A stretch of 45,045 bases of DNA, from positions 1 to 45,045 of the forward strand of contig JBOGVS010000027.1 of the NCBI GenBank assembly GCA_050692555.1, written 5' to 3'. Both the position numbers and the translations under genes were made by a program. The notes under the pieces were generated by a model that did no database searches, was not told where the DNA came from, and saw only the letters and a program-made list of their open reading frames with translations. Source of the stretch: DAITPV01 sp050692555 (GTDB taxonomy: Bacteria; Actinomycetota; UBA4738; CALAEC01). Shown piece after piece: positions 7,640 through 16,124 of the stretch; position 1 is the stretch's first letter, and every line of letters begins with the position of its first letter.

Positions 7640-8745
7640 GGTCCTTCGACTACGAGTCGCTGCCCGGCCGGGTGATCTTCGGTGTGGGCAGCCTCGAGCG
7701 ACTGGCAGAGGAGATCGAGCGGCTCGGCGCGGCGCGGGCGCTCCTAGTGGCGGACCCCGCCCACAAGCCGTTGGTCGACGAGCTCTCCGCACAGCTCGGC
7801 GAGCGTTACGCGGACCTCTTCACGGACGTCCAGCAGCACGTCCCGGTCGAGGCCGCCGAGGCCGCCCGCGAAGCGGCCGGCCGGAGTGACGCCGACTGCG
7901 TGGTCACCATCGGCGGCGGCTCGACCACCGGCTTCGGCAAGGTCATCGCGCTGCATTCGGACATCCCGACGATCGCCATCCCGACCACCTACGCCGGTTC
8001 GGAGATGACCCCCATCTACGGCCTGACCGCCGACGGGAGGAAGCGGACGGGGCGCGATCCACGGGTCATGCCCCGCACCGTGATCTACGATCCCGTGCTC
8101 ACGGTCTCGCTCCCGGCGTCGGTCACGGGGCCCAGCGGGATGAACGCCCTGGCCCACTGTGTGGAAGCCCTGTACGGCAGGGAGGCCAATCCGATCACCT
8201 CGCTGGTCGCCGAGGAGGGGATCCGGGCGCTCTCCCGTGGGATCCCCGGATCGGTCCGAGTGGCCGAGGACCTCGAAGCTCGGTCGGAGGCCCTGTACGG
8301 TGCCTACCTCGCCGGTGCATCCCTGGCCGTGGTGGGGATGGCCATCCACCATCGAATCTGTCACGTCCTGGGAGGTACGTTCGGGCTGGGCCACGGAGAG
8401 GTGAACTCTGTGATCCTGCCTCACGCGGCTCGTTTCAATCAGGAAGCCGCGACTGGCGCCATGAAGCGCGTGGCGTGCGCGCTCGGGGTGGAGGACGCAG
8501 CCACCGGCCTGTACGACTTCGCCCGCTCGATCGGCGCACCGGCCAGCCTGGCGGAGCTGGGGATGCCGGAGGAAAAGCTGGATGAGGCCGCCCGTCTCGC
8601 CGCCGAGGCGCCGCCATGGAACCCCCGCCCGGTCACGGCTGAGGACCTCTTGGCCCTGCTCACGGATGCCTACCGCGGCCTTCGACCCGCCTCTGGGGGG
8701 GGATCCGGCCGCCCGGAGGGCGTGAGGACCGCAACGCGGGAGTGA
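7636..8745 (+). CDS. hapF: Maleylacetate reductase (HapF-like), iron-type alcohol dehydrogenase family
   Basis: Predicted 369-aa member of the iron-containing alcohol dehydrogenase superfamily, maleylacetate reductase branch, which reduces maleylacetate to 3-oxoadipate with NAD(P)H. Visible features are the dinucleotide loop TIGGGSTTGFGK, the segment IAIPTTYAGSEMTPIYG, and the helix MNALAHCVEALYG with its conserved His. The last 20 or so residues are rich in Gly, Arg and Thr and look like an added tail. Its start overlaps the NTF2-like gene by 4 bp. Position after the dioxygenase and aldehyde dehydrogenase makes this assignment firm. Confidence 0.88.
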   Translation: MRSFDYESLPGRVIFGVGSLERLAEEIERLGAARALLVADPAHKPLVDELSAQLGERYADLFTDVQQHVPVEAAEAAREAAGRSDADCVVTIGGGSTTGFGKVIALHSDIPTIAIPTTYAGSEMTPIYGLTADGRKRTGRDPRVMPRTVIYDPVLTVSLPASVTGPSGMNALAHCVEALYGREANPITSLVAEEGIRALSRGIPGSVRVAEDLEARSEALYGAYLAGASLAVVGMAIHHRICHVLGGTFGLGHGEVNSVILPHAARFNQEAATGAMKRVACALGVEDAATGLYDFARSIGAPASLAELGMPEEKLDEAARLAAEAPPWNPRPVTAEDLLALLTDAYRGLRPASGGGSGRPEGVRTATRE

Positions 8746-8782
8746 AGGGATGGACAGGGCGTTCCGCCGAAGGGAGGGGTAG

Positions 8783-10126
8783 ATGAACGAGAAGCCGAGA
8801 CGGGACATCGACCGGGTCCTGAGGGAGCACTACATGACCCGCCGACGGTTCCTGCGTGCCGCCGGCATGTCGGGTGTCGCGCTTTCCGCCGGCGGCCTGC
8901 TGGCCGCATGCCGGACGGGCGAGGAAGGAACCGCGGGGGGCGCGGCCGTGAAGATCGGGTACGTGAGCCCTCGGACCGGGCCCCTGGCTCCGTTCGGAGA
9001 GGCCGACGAGTTCATCCTCGGCGGCATCCGCGAGTCGCTCGGGGATGGCGTGGAGGTCGCAGGCGAGAATCGCTCGGTCGAGATCATCACCAAGGACAGC
9101 CAGTCGGATCCCAACCGGGCGGCGGAGGTGGCCACGGATCTGATCGTCCAGGACCAGGTCGACCTGGTGGTGGTGGCCTCCACCCCCGAGACCACCAACC
9201 CGGTATCGGACCAGTGCGAGGCCAACGGCGTGCCGTGCATCTCCACGGTCGCTCCCTGGCAGCCGTATTTCCTGGGCCGGCAGGCCGACCCCGCCAACCC
9301 GGAACCCTTCCGGTACACGTACCACTTCTTCTGGGGCCTGGAGGACATCGAGGCGGTGTTCCTGGACCTGTGGGAGAGCCAGGACACCAACAAGGTCGTG
9401 GGTGGCCTGTTCCCCAACGATGGAGACGGGAACGCGTGGGGTGACCCCGAGCTCGGTTTCCCGTCGTTCTTCGAGCCGGAGGGCTACACGATCGTGGACC
9501 CCGGTCGGTACCAGAACGGGACGCAGGACTTCAGTGCGCAGATCTCCGAGTACAAGGACGCCGAAGCGGAGATCCTCACGGGCGTGCCGGTCCCCCCGGA
9601 CTTCACGAACTTCTGGACGCAGGCCAGGCAGCAGGACTTCGTGCCGAAGGTCGCCTCGGTGGGGAAGGCCCTGCTGTTCCCCGCATCGGTGGACGCCCTC
9701 GCGGAGCTGGGCGAGGGGCTCTCCACGGAGGTGTGGTGGACGCCGTCCCATCCGTTCTCCTCCTCGCTCACTGGCGCTTCGTCTCAGGAGCTCGGGGACG
9801 GGTACACGGAGGAAACGGGGAGGCAGTGGACCCAGCCCATCGGCTTCGTGCACGCTCTGTTCGAGGTGGCGGTAGACGTGCTCTCGCGGACCGATGAGCT
9901 GAGCGCGGACGCCATCGTCTCATCCATCGAGGCCACGAACCTGGACACGATCGTCGGCCACATCGAGTGGACCGGCGAGCCCTTCCCCAACGTGGCCAAG
10001 ACGAGTCTGGTTGGTGGGCAGTGGAAGCCCGGCGAGGACTTCGACTACGACCTGGTGGTGGTGTCGAACACCGCACTGCCGGACGTGCCGATCGGCGGAG
10101 ACCTGGAGCCCATCCCCGGGTCGTGA
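8783..10126 (+). CDS. ABC transporter substrate-binding protein, branched-chain amino acid/aromatic (HAAT) type, Tat lipoprotein
   Basis: Predicted 447-aa periplasmic-binding protein of the Leu/Ile/Val-binding fold (peripla_BP_6), with VKIGYVSPRTGPLAPFGE at the start of the mature domain. The N-terminus carries a twin-arginine signal (TRRRF followed by a hydrophobic stretch) ending in the lipobox LLAAC, so it should be folded before export and then lipid-anchored. ATG 8783 is preceded by GGGAGGGG. It heads a complete importer gene set inside the hydroquinone operon. HAAT systems often take up aromatic acids or phenylpropanoids, so an aromatic ligand is likelier here than an amino acid. Confidence 0.87.
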   Translation: MNEKPRRDIDRVLREHYMTRRRFLRAAGMSGVALSAGGLLAACRTGEEGTAGGAAVKIGYVSPRTGPLAPFGEADEFILGGIRESLGDGVEVAGENRSVEIITKDSQSDPNRAAEVATDLIVQDQVDLVVVASTPETTNPVSDQCEANGVPCISTVAPWQPYFLGRQADPANPEPFRYTYHFFWGLEDIEAVFLDLWESQDTNKVVGGLFPNDGDGNAWGDPELGFPSFFEPEGYTIVDPGRYQNGTQDFSAQISEYKDAEAEILTGVPVPPDFTNFWTQARQQDFVPKVASVGKALLFPASVDALAELGEGLSTEVWWTPSHPFSSSLTGASSQELGDGYTEETGRQWTQPIGFVHALFEVAVDVLSRTDELSADAIVSSIEATNLDTIVGHIEWTGEPFPNVAKTSLVGGQWKPGEDFDYDLVVVSNTALPDVPIGGDLEPIPGS

Positions 10127-10147
10127 GGGAGGGACGGGGTCGAGCGG

Positions 10148-10873
10148 GTGGCTGACGCGATCCTCTCGCTCGACCACGTCTCGCGTTCGTTCGGGTCGGT
10201 GCGGGTCATCGACGACCTGAGCCTGCAGCTCCAACCGAACGAGACGCTCGGGGTGGTCGGTCCGAATGGCGCGGGCAAGACCACGATGATGAATCTCATC
10301 GTCGGGACCCTGGCCGTGAATGCCGGCCGTATCCTGTTCGATGGCTCGGATATCACCCGCCTCCCTCCCCATCACCGGACCCGAGCGGGAATCGGCCGGA
10401 CCCACCAGGTCCCCCTCCCCTTCGAGCACCTCACGGTGTTCGAGAACGTGCTTGTGGGAGCGAGATTCGGACGGGCCAACGGAGACGGCGACCCACTGGA
10501 GACCGCGTACCGGCAGGTGGAACGGGTCGGGTTGCTGGGACGGGCGGACGCCCCAGCCGGGTCCCTCACGCTGCTCGAGCGCAAGCGCCTTGAGCTGGCC
10601 AGAGCCCTGGCTACCGCTCCCCGCGTTCTGTTGATCGACGAGATCGCCGGCGGCCTGACCGAACCGGAGGTGGCCCGGGTCATCGAGACGATCGGGCAGC
10701 TCCGTTCCGAGGGACTGGCCATCGTGTGGATCGAGCACATCGTGCACGCCGTGCTCGCGGTGGTCGATCGTCTGGTGGCCATGGACTTCGGTCGGAAGCT
10801 CGCGGAGGGGGATCCGAACGAGGTCATGGCCAGCCCCGCCGTGCAGGCCGTCTACCTCGGGGTGGAGGAGTGA
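10148..10873 (+). CDS. livG: ABC transporter ATPase, LivG-like
   Basis: Predicted 241-aa ATP-binding subunit, with Walker A GPNGAGKTT (residues about 38-46) and Walker B VLLIDEIAGGL. The usual LSGGQ signature is replaced by LTLLERKRLELARAL. Replacement of this motif occurs in several LivG proteins, yet it is a notable departure because the signature contacts ATP across the dimer interface. It pairs with the LivF-like ATPase, whose signature is normal, giving one canonical and one degenerate ATP site. A GTG start lies 21 bp after the binding-protein gene. The importer is most likely for an aromatic substrate of this operon. Confidence 0.88.
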   Translation: MADAILSLDHVSRSFGSVRVIDDLSLQLQPNETLGVVGPNGAGKTTMMNLIVGTLAVNAGRILFDGSDITRLPPHHRTRAGIGRTHQVPLPFEHLTVFENVLVGARFGRANGDGDPLETAYRQVERVGLLGRADAPAGSLTLLERKRLELARALATAPRVLLIDEIAGGLTEPEVARVIETIGQLRSEGLAIVWIEHIVHAVLAVVDRLVAMDFGRKLAEGDPNEVMASPAVQAVYLGVEE

Positions 10874-11568
10874 GCCTGCTCGAGGTCGCCGGACTGGATG
10901 TGTTCTACGGTGACTTCCAAGCCCTGTTCGACGTCAGCCTTTCCGTGGACGAAGGCGAGACCCTGGCGATCATCGGCGCCAACGGCGCCGGAAAGTCCAC
11001 GTGCCTGAATACCGTCGCCGGCCTCCTCCCGGCGGAGAACGGGTCCGTGACCTTCCAGGGCGCAACCGTGGATCACCTTCCGGCGTACCGTCGAGTGCTC
11101 CAGGGCATCACTCTGGTCCCGGAGGGGCGCCGACTGTTCCCAACCCTCACCGTCGAGGAGAACCTGAGGGTTGGGAGCTGGGGCAGGCGGGAAGGGCCCT
11201 GGAACGTGAAGAAGGTCTACGAGGTTTTCCCCCTCCTCGGTTCCCTGTCCGGCCGCCCGGCCGCCCTTTTGTCGGGTGGAGAGCAACAGCAGGTGGCCAT
11301 CGGCAGGGCCCTGGTGTCCAATCCTCGTCTGCTGTTGATGGACGAGATCTCCCTGGGCCTGGCTCCCATCGTGGTCAAGCAGCTCTACGAGGCCATCCCG
11401 GTGATCACGGCTGACGGGACTACGCTGCTCATCGTGGAGCAAGACGTCACGCAAGCCCTCAAGGTGGCCGATCGAGTGCTGTGCTTCCTGGCCGGACGGA
11501 TCTCGCTCCAAGGGACCCCCGCGGAGCTCAGCCGCGAGGATATCCGCGCCGCGTACTTCGGGTTCTGA
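10870..11568 (+). CDS. livF: ABC transporter ATPase, LivF-like
   Basis: Predicted 232-aa ATPase with Walker A GANGAGKST, the signature LSGGEQQQVAIGRAL, Walker B LLLMDEISLGLAP and the switch His in LIVEQDV-type context. The sequence EGRRLFPTLTVEENL is typical of LivF. The GTG at 10870 overlaps the livG stop in a GTGA arrangement, so translation is coupled. It forms the second nucleotide-binding domain of the importer encoded at 8783-13498. The track-level open frame extends upstream, but only this start gives a normal LivF N-terminus. Confidence 0.9.
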   Translation: MSLLEVAGLDVFYGDFQALFDVSLSVDEGETLAIIGANGAGKSTCLNTVAGLLPAENGSVTFQGATVDHLPAYRRVLQGITLVPEGRRLFPTLTVEENLRVGSWGRREGPWNVKKVYEVFPLLGSLSGRPAALLSGGEQQQVAIGRALVSNPRLLLMDEISLGLAPIVVKQLYEAIPVITADGTTLLIVEQDVTQALKVADRVLCFLAGRISLQGTPAELSREDIRAAYFGF

Positions 11569-11571
11569 CCG

Positions 11572-12450
11572 GTGAAGTGGGCCAACGCCGTGGTTCAGGG
11601 GGTCCTCCTTGGAGGGCTGTACGCGCTGTACGCCAGCGGCCTGTCACTGATCTTCGGAGTCATGAGGGTGGTGAACCTCGCCCACGGCGATCTCTCGATC
11701 CTGGCCGCGTACCTGGCCGTCGTTCTGGTGGGGGCCACGGGGATGACTCCCCTGCTCACCCTGGCCGTGGTGGCGCCGGTGATGTTTGGGCTGGGATACG
11801 GACTCCAGCGAGGGCTGATCAACTTCACGCTGGGAGGAGGGCAGCTCCCGCCGCTGCTGGTGACCTTCGCACTCGCGGTGATCGTCCAGAACGCCCTGCT
11901 CGAGGGGTTCTCCGCCGACTCGCGCGGCCTCAACGCCGGCCGGATCGAGGGCATCAGCATCGATCTCACGGGCCGGCTGGCGGTCGGATGGTTCCCCCTG
12001 ATCATCCTGCTGTCCGCCGTGGTGTTGCTGATCGGACTTCAGATCTTGTTCACCCGCACGCAGTTCGGCAGAGTCCTTCGGGCCACGGCCGACGACCGGG
12101 AGGCGGCGGAGCTCGTGGCGATCAACAACCGGCACCTCTATGCGGTGGCCATGGGCCTGGCCCTGACAATCGTGGGGGTGGCCGGGGTGTTCCTAGGGGT
12201 GCGAACGACCTTCGGTCCACTGGAGGGCCCCACGCTGCTGATCTTCGCGTTCGAGGCCGTGATCATCGGGGGCCTGGGCTCCCTGTGGGGAACCCTTGCG
12301 GGAGGGATCATCCTCGGCATCGCCCAGACCATCGGCGCCCAGCTGGCACCGGGATGGGCCCAGCTCACGGGTCACCTGGTGTTCCTGGCGATCCTGGCGT
12401 TTCGGCCCGTGGGGCTGTTCGGCCGCCCGGGGGTGCAGGTTGAGACCTGA
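11572..12450 (+). CDS. livH: ABC transporter permease, LivH-like
   Basis: Predicted 292-aa inner-membrane permease with about eight hydrophobic segments. The N-terminus (GVLLGGLYALYASGLSLIFG, then VVNLAHGDL) and C-terminal loop (FEAVIIGGLGSLWGTLAGG) are hallmarks of the LivH family. It starts with GTG 3 bp after livF. With LivM it forms the channel of a HAAT importer. No substrate can be read from the permease itself. Confidence 0.9.
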   Translation: MKWANAVVQGVLLGGLYALYASGLSLIFGVMRVVNLAHGDLSILAAYLAVVLVGATGMTPLLTLAVVAPVMFGLGYGLQRGLINFTLGGGQLPPLLVTFALAVIVQNALLEGFSADSRGLNAGRIEGISIDLTGRLAVGWFPLIILLSAVVLLIGLQILFTRTQFGRVLRATADDREAAELVAINNRHLYAVAMGLALTIVGVAGVFLGVRTTFGPLEGPTLLIFAFEAVIIGGLGSLWGTLAGGIILGIAQTIGAQLAPGWAQLTGHLVFLAILAFRPVGLFGRPGVQVET

Positions 12451-13498
12451 GGGCGCCCCGCGGCGTTCCTCAGCGGGTCTCGTCCGCATCATCGCCGTGA
12501 TTGCCGTGGTGGTGTTCCTGGCCCTGGTGCCGATCCTGTTCATCTCCAGCGTCGTTCGACCCGTCTTGCAGTTCCTGTATCTGCTGGCGCTGGCGCAGAT
12601 GTGGAACCTGCTGGCCGGGTATGCGGGACTGGTGTCGATCGGCCAGCAGGCCTACGTGGGGCTGGGAGGGTACTCACTCCTGTTCTTCGCGGATACCCTG
12701 GGGATCAATGTGTTCGTCGCGGTGGTCCTGGCCGGCCTGGTGGCGGGGATCCTGTCGGTGCCCACCGCCGGGTTGGTGTTCCGACTCCGGGGCGGGTACT
12801 TCGCCATCGGGACCTGGGTGGTGGCGGAGGTGTACAGACTGATCGTGGCGAACACTTCCGAGCTCGGTGGCGGCTCCGGGGCCACCATCACCTCCGCCGT
12901 ATCCATCGACCCGACCCTGCGCCAGTTCGTGACGTACTGGATCGCCCTGGCCGTCGGCGTGGGGTCGGTCCTGGTCGTGGCCGTTGTGCTGCGATCCCGA
13001 CTGGGCCTTGCGCTCCGGGCCATCCGGGATCGGGAGGGCGCCGCCGCGACGCTCGGCGTCGACGTGCTGCGGACCAAGTTCAAGGTCTACGTGCTGGCCT
13101 CGACGCTGACCGGGCTCACCGGGGCGGTCATCTACCTGAGTTTCCTGCGGCTGCAGCCGTCCGCCACGTTCAGCGTCAACTGGACCGCGTTCATGATCTT
13201 CTCGGTGGTGATCGGGGGGATCGGATCGATCTCCGGCCCCATCATCGGTACTGCTCTGTACTTCCTGCTCCAGCAATACCTGGCGGACCTGGGGGCGCTG
13301 TATCTGATCATCCTCGGCGTTGCCGCGATCCTGATCGTGCTCAAGGCCCCGCGCGGCCTGTGGGGGCTGGTTACGGACCGGTGGGACGTGGACCTCTTTC
13401 CGGTGACCGTGCGCGCCCGGAGGACTCGGGGAGGTGGAGACTCGCTCTCAGTCCAGGCCGTGGCGGCCGAGCCCTTCTCCAGGGGGAGATCGGGATGA
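12440..13498 (+). CDS. livM: ABC transporter permease, LivM-like
   Basis: Predicted 352-aa permease with about ten membrane segments and the LivM blocks MWNLLAGYAGLVSIGQQAYVG and GGIGSISGPIIGTALYFLL. The EAA-like loop LGLALRAIRDREGAAATLGVD contacts the ATPases. The best start seems to be TTG 12440, overlapping livH by 11 bp; no ATG or GTG precedes the first helix closely, so the first 15-20 residues are uncertain. The 50-residue hydrophilic tail is Arg- and Ser-rich. The stop overlaps the MoxR start by 4 bp, tying the transporter to the chaperone gene. Confidence 0.87.
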   Translation: MRPEGAPRRSSAGLVRIIAVIAVVVFLALVPILFISSVVRPVLQFLYLLALAQMWNLLAGYAGLVSIGQQAYVGLGGYSLLFFADTLGINVFVAVVLAGLVAGILSVPTAGLVFRLRGGYFAIGTWVVAEVYRLIVANTSELGGGSGATITSAVSIDPTLRQFVTYWIALAVGVGSVLVVAVVLRSRLGLALRAIRDREGAAATLGVDVLRTKFKVYVLASTLTGLTGAVIYLSFLRLQPSATFSVNWTAFMIFSVVIGGIGSISGPIIGTALYFLLQQYLADLGALYLIILGVAAILIVLKAPRGLWGLVTDRWDVDLFPVTVRARRTRGGGDSLSVQAVAAEPFSRGRSG

Positions 13499-14379
13499 GC
13501 ACGGACCATCCGTCCTCGAGGTTCGGCACCCCCGCCGAGGTCAAGGACCGGCTCGAGCAGGCGAAGTACCTGGTCGATGAGCAGCTGGCGGTCACCGTGT
13601 ACCTCGCCGACCAGCTGGGGAAGCCGGTGCTGTGCGAGGGACCGGCTGGGGTGGGCAAGACCGAGCTGGCCAAGGCGGTCTCGGAGATCACCGGCGACCC
13701 CCTGATCCGTCTGCAGTGCTACGAGGGCCTGGACGAGGCCAAGGCTCTCTACGAGTGGAACTACAAGAAGCAGCTGCTGCGGATCCAGGCAGACTCGGGG
13801 GAGACAGAATGGGAGCGAGTGGAGCAGGACATCTTCACGGAGGACTTCCTGCTCTCCCGGCCCCTGCTGACGGCGATCCGCTCCACGGTTCCCGTCGTCC
13901 TGCTGATCGACGAGATCGATCGCCTGGAGGTGGAGACCGAGGCCCTGCTCCTCGAGGTGCTCTCGGACTGGCAGGTCTCCATCCCCGAACTGGGGACGGT
14001 GGCCGCGGCGAACATCCCCTACGTGGTGCTGACCTCGAACAACACTCGAGAGCTGTCCGAAGCGCTCAAGCGGCGGTGCCTGTTCCTGCCGATGGACTAT
14101 CCGAGCGTGGAGCGCGAGAAGCAGATCATCTTGGCCCGCGTACCGGACGTCGATGAGCGATTCGCCGAGCAAATCGCCCGGGTGGTCCGCACGATCCGTG
14201 CGTTCGACCTCAAGAAGGCCCCATCCGTCTCGGAGACGCTCGACTGGGCCCGGACGCTGCTCCTCCTGGGCGTGGAGAAGGTGGACGCGAAGGTCACTCG
14301 GGACACCCTGGCGATGCTTCTGAAGTACCAACAGGACATCGACAGGGTCACGCAGGACCTCGACCTCAGGGAGGCGTGA
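13495..14379 (+). CDS. MoxR family AAA+ ATPase (CoxD-like)
   Basis: Predicted 294-aa AAA+ ATPase with Walker A GPAGVGKTE (about 49-57), Walker B LLIDEIDR (about 135-142), sensor 1 in YVVLTSNNTREL and an arginine-finger region LKRRCLFLPMDYP. This is the MoxR/CoxD branch, whose members use a VWA partner to insert metals into, or activate, enzymes such as CO dehydrogenase. Its start overlaps livM by 4 bp (ATGA), so it belongs to the hydroquinone operon. The CoxE-like partner is at 174-1637. No CO dehydrogenase genes are present, which makes the Fe(II) dioxygenase a possible client. Confidence 0.9.
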   Translation: MSTDHPSSRFGTPAEVKDRLEQAKYLVDEQLAVTVYLADQLGKPVLCEGPAGVGKTELAKAVSEITGDPLIRLQCYEGLDEAKALYEWNYKKQLLRIQADSGETEWERVEQDIFTEDFLLSRPLLTAIRSTVPVVLLIDEIDRLEVETEALLLEVLSDWQVSIPELGTVAAANIPYVVLTSNNTRELSEALKRRCLFLPMDYPSVEREKQIILARVPDVDERFAEQIARVVRTIRAFDLKKAPSVSETLDWARTLLLLGVEKVDAKVTRDTLAMLLKYQQDIDRVTQDLDLREA

Positions 14380-14439
14380 TCCCCGGCTTCACGAGGGGCT
14401 CCCAGCGGATACCCTCGACCGAGACGTACAGGAGGGGCG

Positions 14440-14649
14440 ATGGAGCTCAGTGCGCGAAATCAGCTCAGGGGGACGGTCCGGTCGGTGACGCTGGGGGCGG
14501 TCATGTCCGAGGTGGTCGTCGACGTCGGCGGGCAGGAGGTCGCGGCGGCCATCACCCGCGGCTCGGTGGAGCGCCTGGGGATCCGGGAGGGCGCGGAGGT
14601 GACGGTGGTCATCAAAGCCACCGACGTGATGATCGCCACCGGCCGGTAG
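14440..14649 (+). CDS. Molbindin-type molybdopterin/TOBE domain protein
   Basis: Predicted 69-aa single Mop (TOBE) domain: SARNQLRGTVRSVTLGAVMSEV, then VERLGIREGAEVTVVIKATDVMIA. This is the classic molbindin sequence. Molbindins are small cytoplasmic oligomers that bind molybdate or tungstate and buffer it for cofactor synthesis. ATG 14440 has GGAGG 4 bp upstream, and the gene is 60 bp after MoxR. Its presence beside MoxR hints that the MoxR/VWA pair may come from, or also serve, a molybdenum enzyme encoded elsewhere. Confidence 0.88.
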   Translation: MELSARNQLRGTVRSVTLGAVMSEVVVDVGGQEVAAAITRGSVERLGIREGAEVTVVIKATDVMIATGR

Positions 14650-14657
14650 GACCCGCG

Positions 14658-15197
14658 GTGATCTCCGACATCTCGTCGTCCCTTCGGTACTTCGAGGGCG
14701 TCCACCGTCGGACGGTGCGGGACGTGAGGTCCCTGCCCCAGGCCGCAGAGCGGTGGAAGCCGCCCGCATCGGAGCAGGTGGAGGCGTCGTGGGGCGTTCC
14801 GAAGGTGGTTCGTCACATCGCCGAGGCTCGGCCCTTCTTCACCAGCGCCTTCCTCGACAGAGGCTGGGTGTGGGAGCCCTGGCCCGAGCCGATGGAACGC
14901 TCGGAGACCTGGGTCCCGGCGCTCGAGCGCTCGTGGAACGACCTCGTCGAAGCGCTGGGGGACGTGCCGGAGGCCGCGCTCCGCAACCGGCTGCCGATGC
15001 TCGACGAACCCGGCCGCACCATCAGCGCTTGGCGGGTGCTGATGATGCTGTCGGAGCACGAGGTTCACCACCGATCCCAGATCGCCACCTACGCCGGGCT
15101 CAACGGGTGGCCGGTCCATCAGATCTTCGGCCGGACCAACGAGTGGGTAGTGGCCCAGCGTGAGGTACAACTCCAGAGGCGCCCCGGCCATCGCTGA
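14658..15197 (+). CDS. DinB family protein
   Basis: Predicted 179-aa four-helix-bundle protein of the DinB/YfiT superfamily. Three His residues of the usual metal site are visible: His in VVRHIAEAR (about residue 54) and the pair in LSEHEVHHRSQI near residue 138. Related proteins include metal-dependent thiol transferases (mycothiol, bacillithiol or glutathione users) and hydrolases, so a low-molecular-weight thiol role is possible. The GTG start is 8 bp after the molbindin stop. It may be the tail of the hydroquinone operon. Confidence 0.8.
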   Translation: MISDISSSLRYFEGVHRRTVRDVRSLPQAAERWKPPASEQVEASWGVPKVVRHIAEARPFFTSAFLDRGWVWEPWPEPMERSETWVPALERSWNDLVEALGDVPEAALRNRLPMLDEPGRTISAWRVLMMLSEHEVHHRSQIATYAGLNGWPVHQIFGRTNEWVVAQREVQLQRRPGHR

Positions 15198-16050
15198 ACC
15201 GGATCCTCCTGCGCCCGGGTCGCAGCCGCGGATCGACGATCTCAACCCTCTGGTTGCCGGGTGGCCGGTGGACTCGGTCTCCGCCGGCGTAACCGGCCCC
15301 CGGAGGACCCTGGGGCTGGCCGGTGACCCACACCGCTTCACCCCGATCGCCTCGGTGGGGAAGCTCCTGGTGGGGCTGGCCGCCCTGGTGGCCGTCGAGG
15401 AGGGCACCGTGGACCTCGACGAGCCGGCCGGGCCGGAAGGGTCCACGGTCCGCCACCTGCTGGGGCACGCCTCAGGACTGGCGTTCGACTCGGACCGGAG
15501 CATCGCCTCGCCCGGCCGCCGGCGCATCTACTCGAACACCGGGATCGAGCGGTTCGCCGAGCACCTGGCAGCCCGAGCGGGGATGTCGTTCGAGGAGTAC
15601 CTGCGGCTGGGGGTGCTGGAGCCGCTGGGGATGGCCCGCACCGAGCTTCGGGGCTCACCCGCGGGTGCGGTGTGGAGCACCGTGGCCGACCTACTGGTCT
15701 TCTCCCGTGAGCTGCTCGGCCCCACGCTGGTGTCGGCGGAGACCCTGGCCCAGGCGATCCGCCCGCAATTCCCGGATCTGGCCGGCGTCCTGCCCGACCT
15801 CGGAAGGTTCGATCCCAACGCGTGGGGCCTGACCTTCGAGATCCGCGACGAAAAGCAACCGCATTGGACCGGACGCCGGAACTCACCGGAGACGTTCGGG
15901 CATTTCGGGGGATCGGGCTCGTTCCTGTGGGTGGATCCCCGGGCCCGGCTCGCGACCGTCGTCCTGGCCGAGCGGGACTTCGGACCGTGGGCGCTGGAGA
16001 CCTGGCCGGCGTTCTCCGATGCCGTCCTGGAACGGTACGGTCCGGGGTGA
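15160..16050 (+). CDS. Serine hydrolase, beta-lactamase/class C family
   Basis: Predicted 296-aa serine hydrolase of the beta-lactamase/penicillin-binding-like family. The nucleophile motif is SVGK (65-68), the second motif YSN (124-126) and the third HFGGSG near residue 247. At under 300 residues it is shorter than typical AmpC-like esterases (about 350-400). No signal peptide is evident, suggesting a cytoplasmic esterase or amidase. GTG 15160 overlaps the DinB gene by 38 bp; a later start would remove only residues before the fold. The substrate is unknown. Confidence 0.8.
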   Translation: MRYNSRGAPAIAEPDPPAPGSQPRIDDLNPLVAGWPVDSVSAGVTGPRRTLGLAGDPHRFTPIASVGKLLVGLAALVAVEEGTVDLDEPAGPEGSTVRHLLGHASGLAFDSDRSIASPGRRRIYSNTGIERFAEHLAARAGMSFEEYLRLGVLEPLGMARTELRGSPAGAVWSTVADLLVFSRELLGPTLVSAETLAQAIRPQFPDLAGVLPDLGRFDPNAWGLTFEIRDEKQPHWTGRRNSPETFGHFGGSGSFLWVDPRARLATVVLAERDFGPWALETWPAFSDAVLERYGPG

Positions 16051-16112
16051 ATGGGTGACGACCTTCCTCCACACTTCGACGGGCGCCGCGACTTCTGATC
16101 GGGAAGAGTTGC

Positions 16113-16118
16113 TAGGGT
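16113..16118 (+). promoter_or_regulatory. -10 box of a probable leaderless promoter for pirin
   Basis: TAGGGT ends 6 bp before the GTG at 16125, so transcription should start at the first base of the start codon. This TANNNT-to-start spacing is the actinobacterial leaderless layout. No clear -35 is visible, and no good ribosome-binding site is needed. Confidence 0.45.
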
Positions 16119-16124
16119 CTTGGA

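Noticed and set aside
13495..14649. MoxR plus molbindin as part of a CO dehydrogenase cluster
   Set aside because: No CoxS, CoxM or CoxL gene occurs in the window; the genes are coupled to the hydroquinone/ABC operon instead, although a distant client remains possible.
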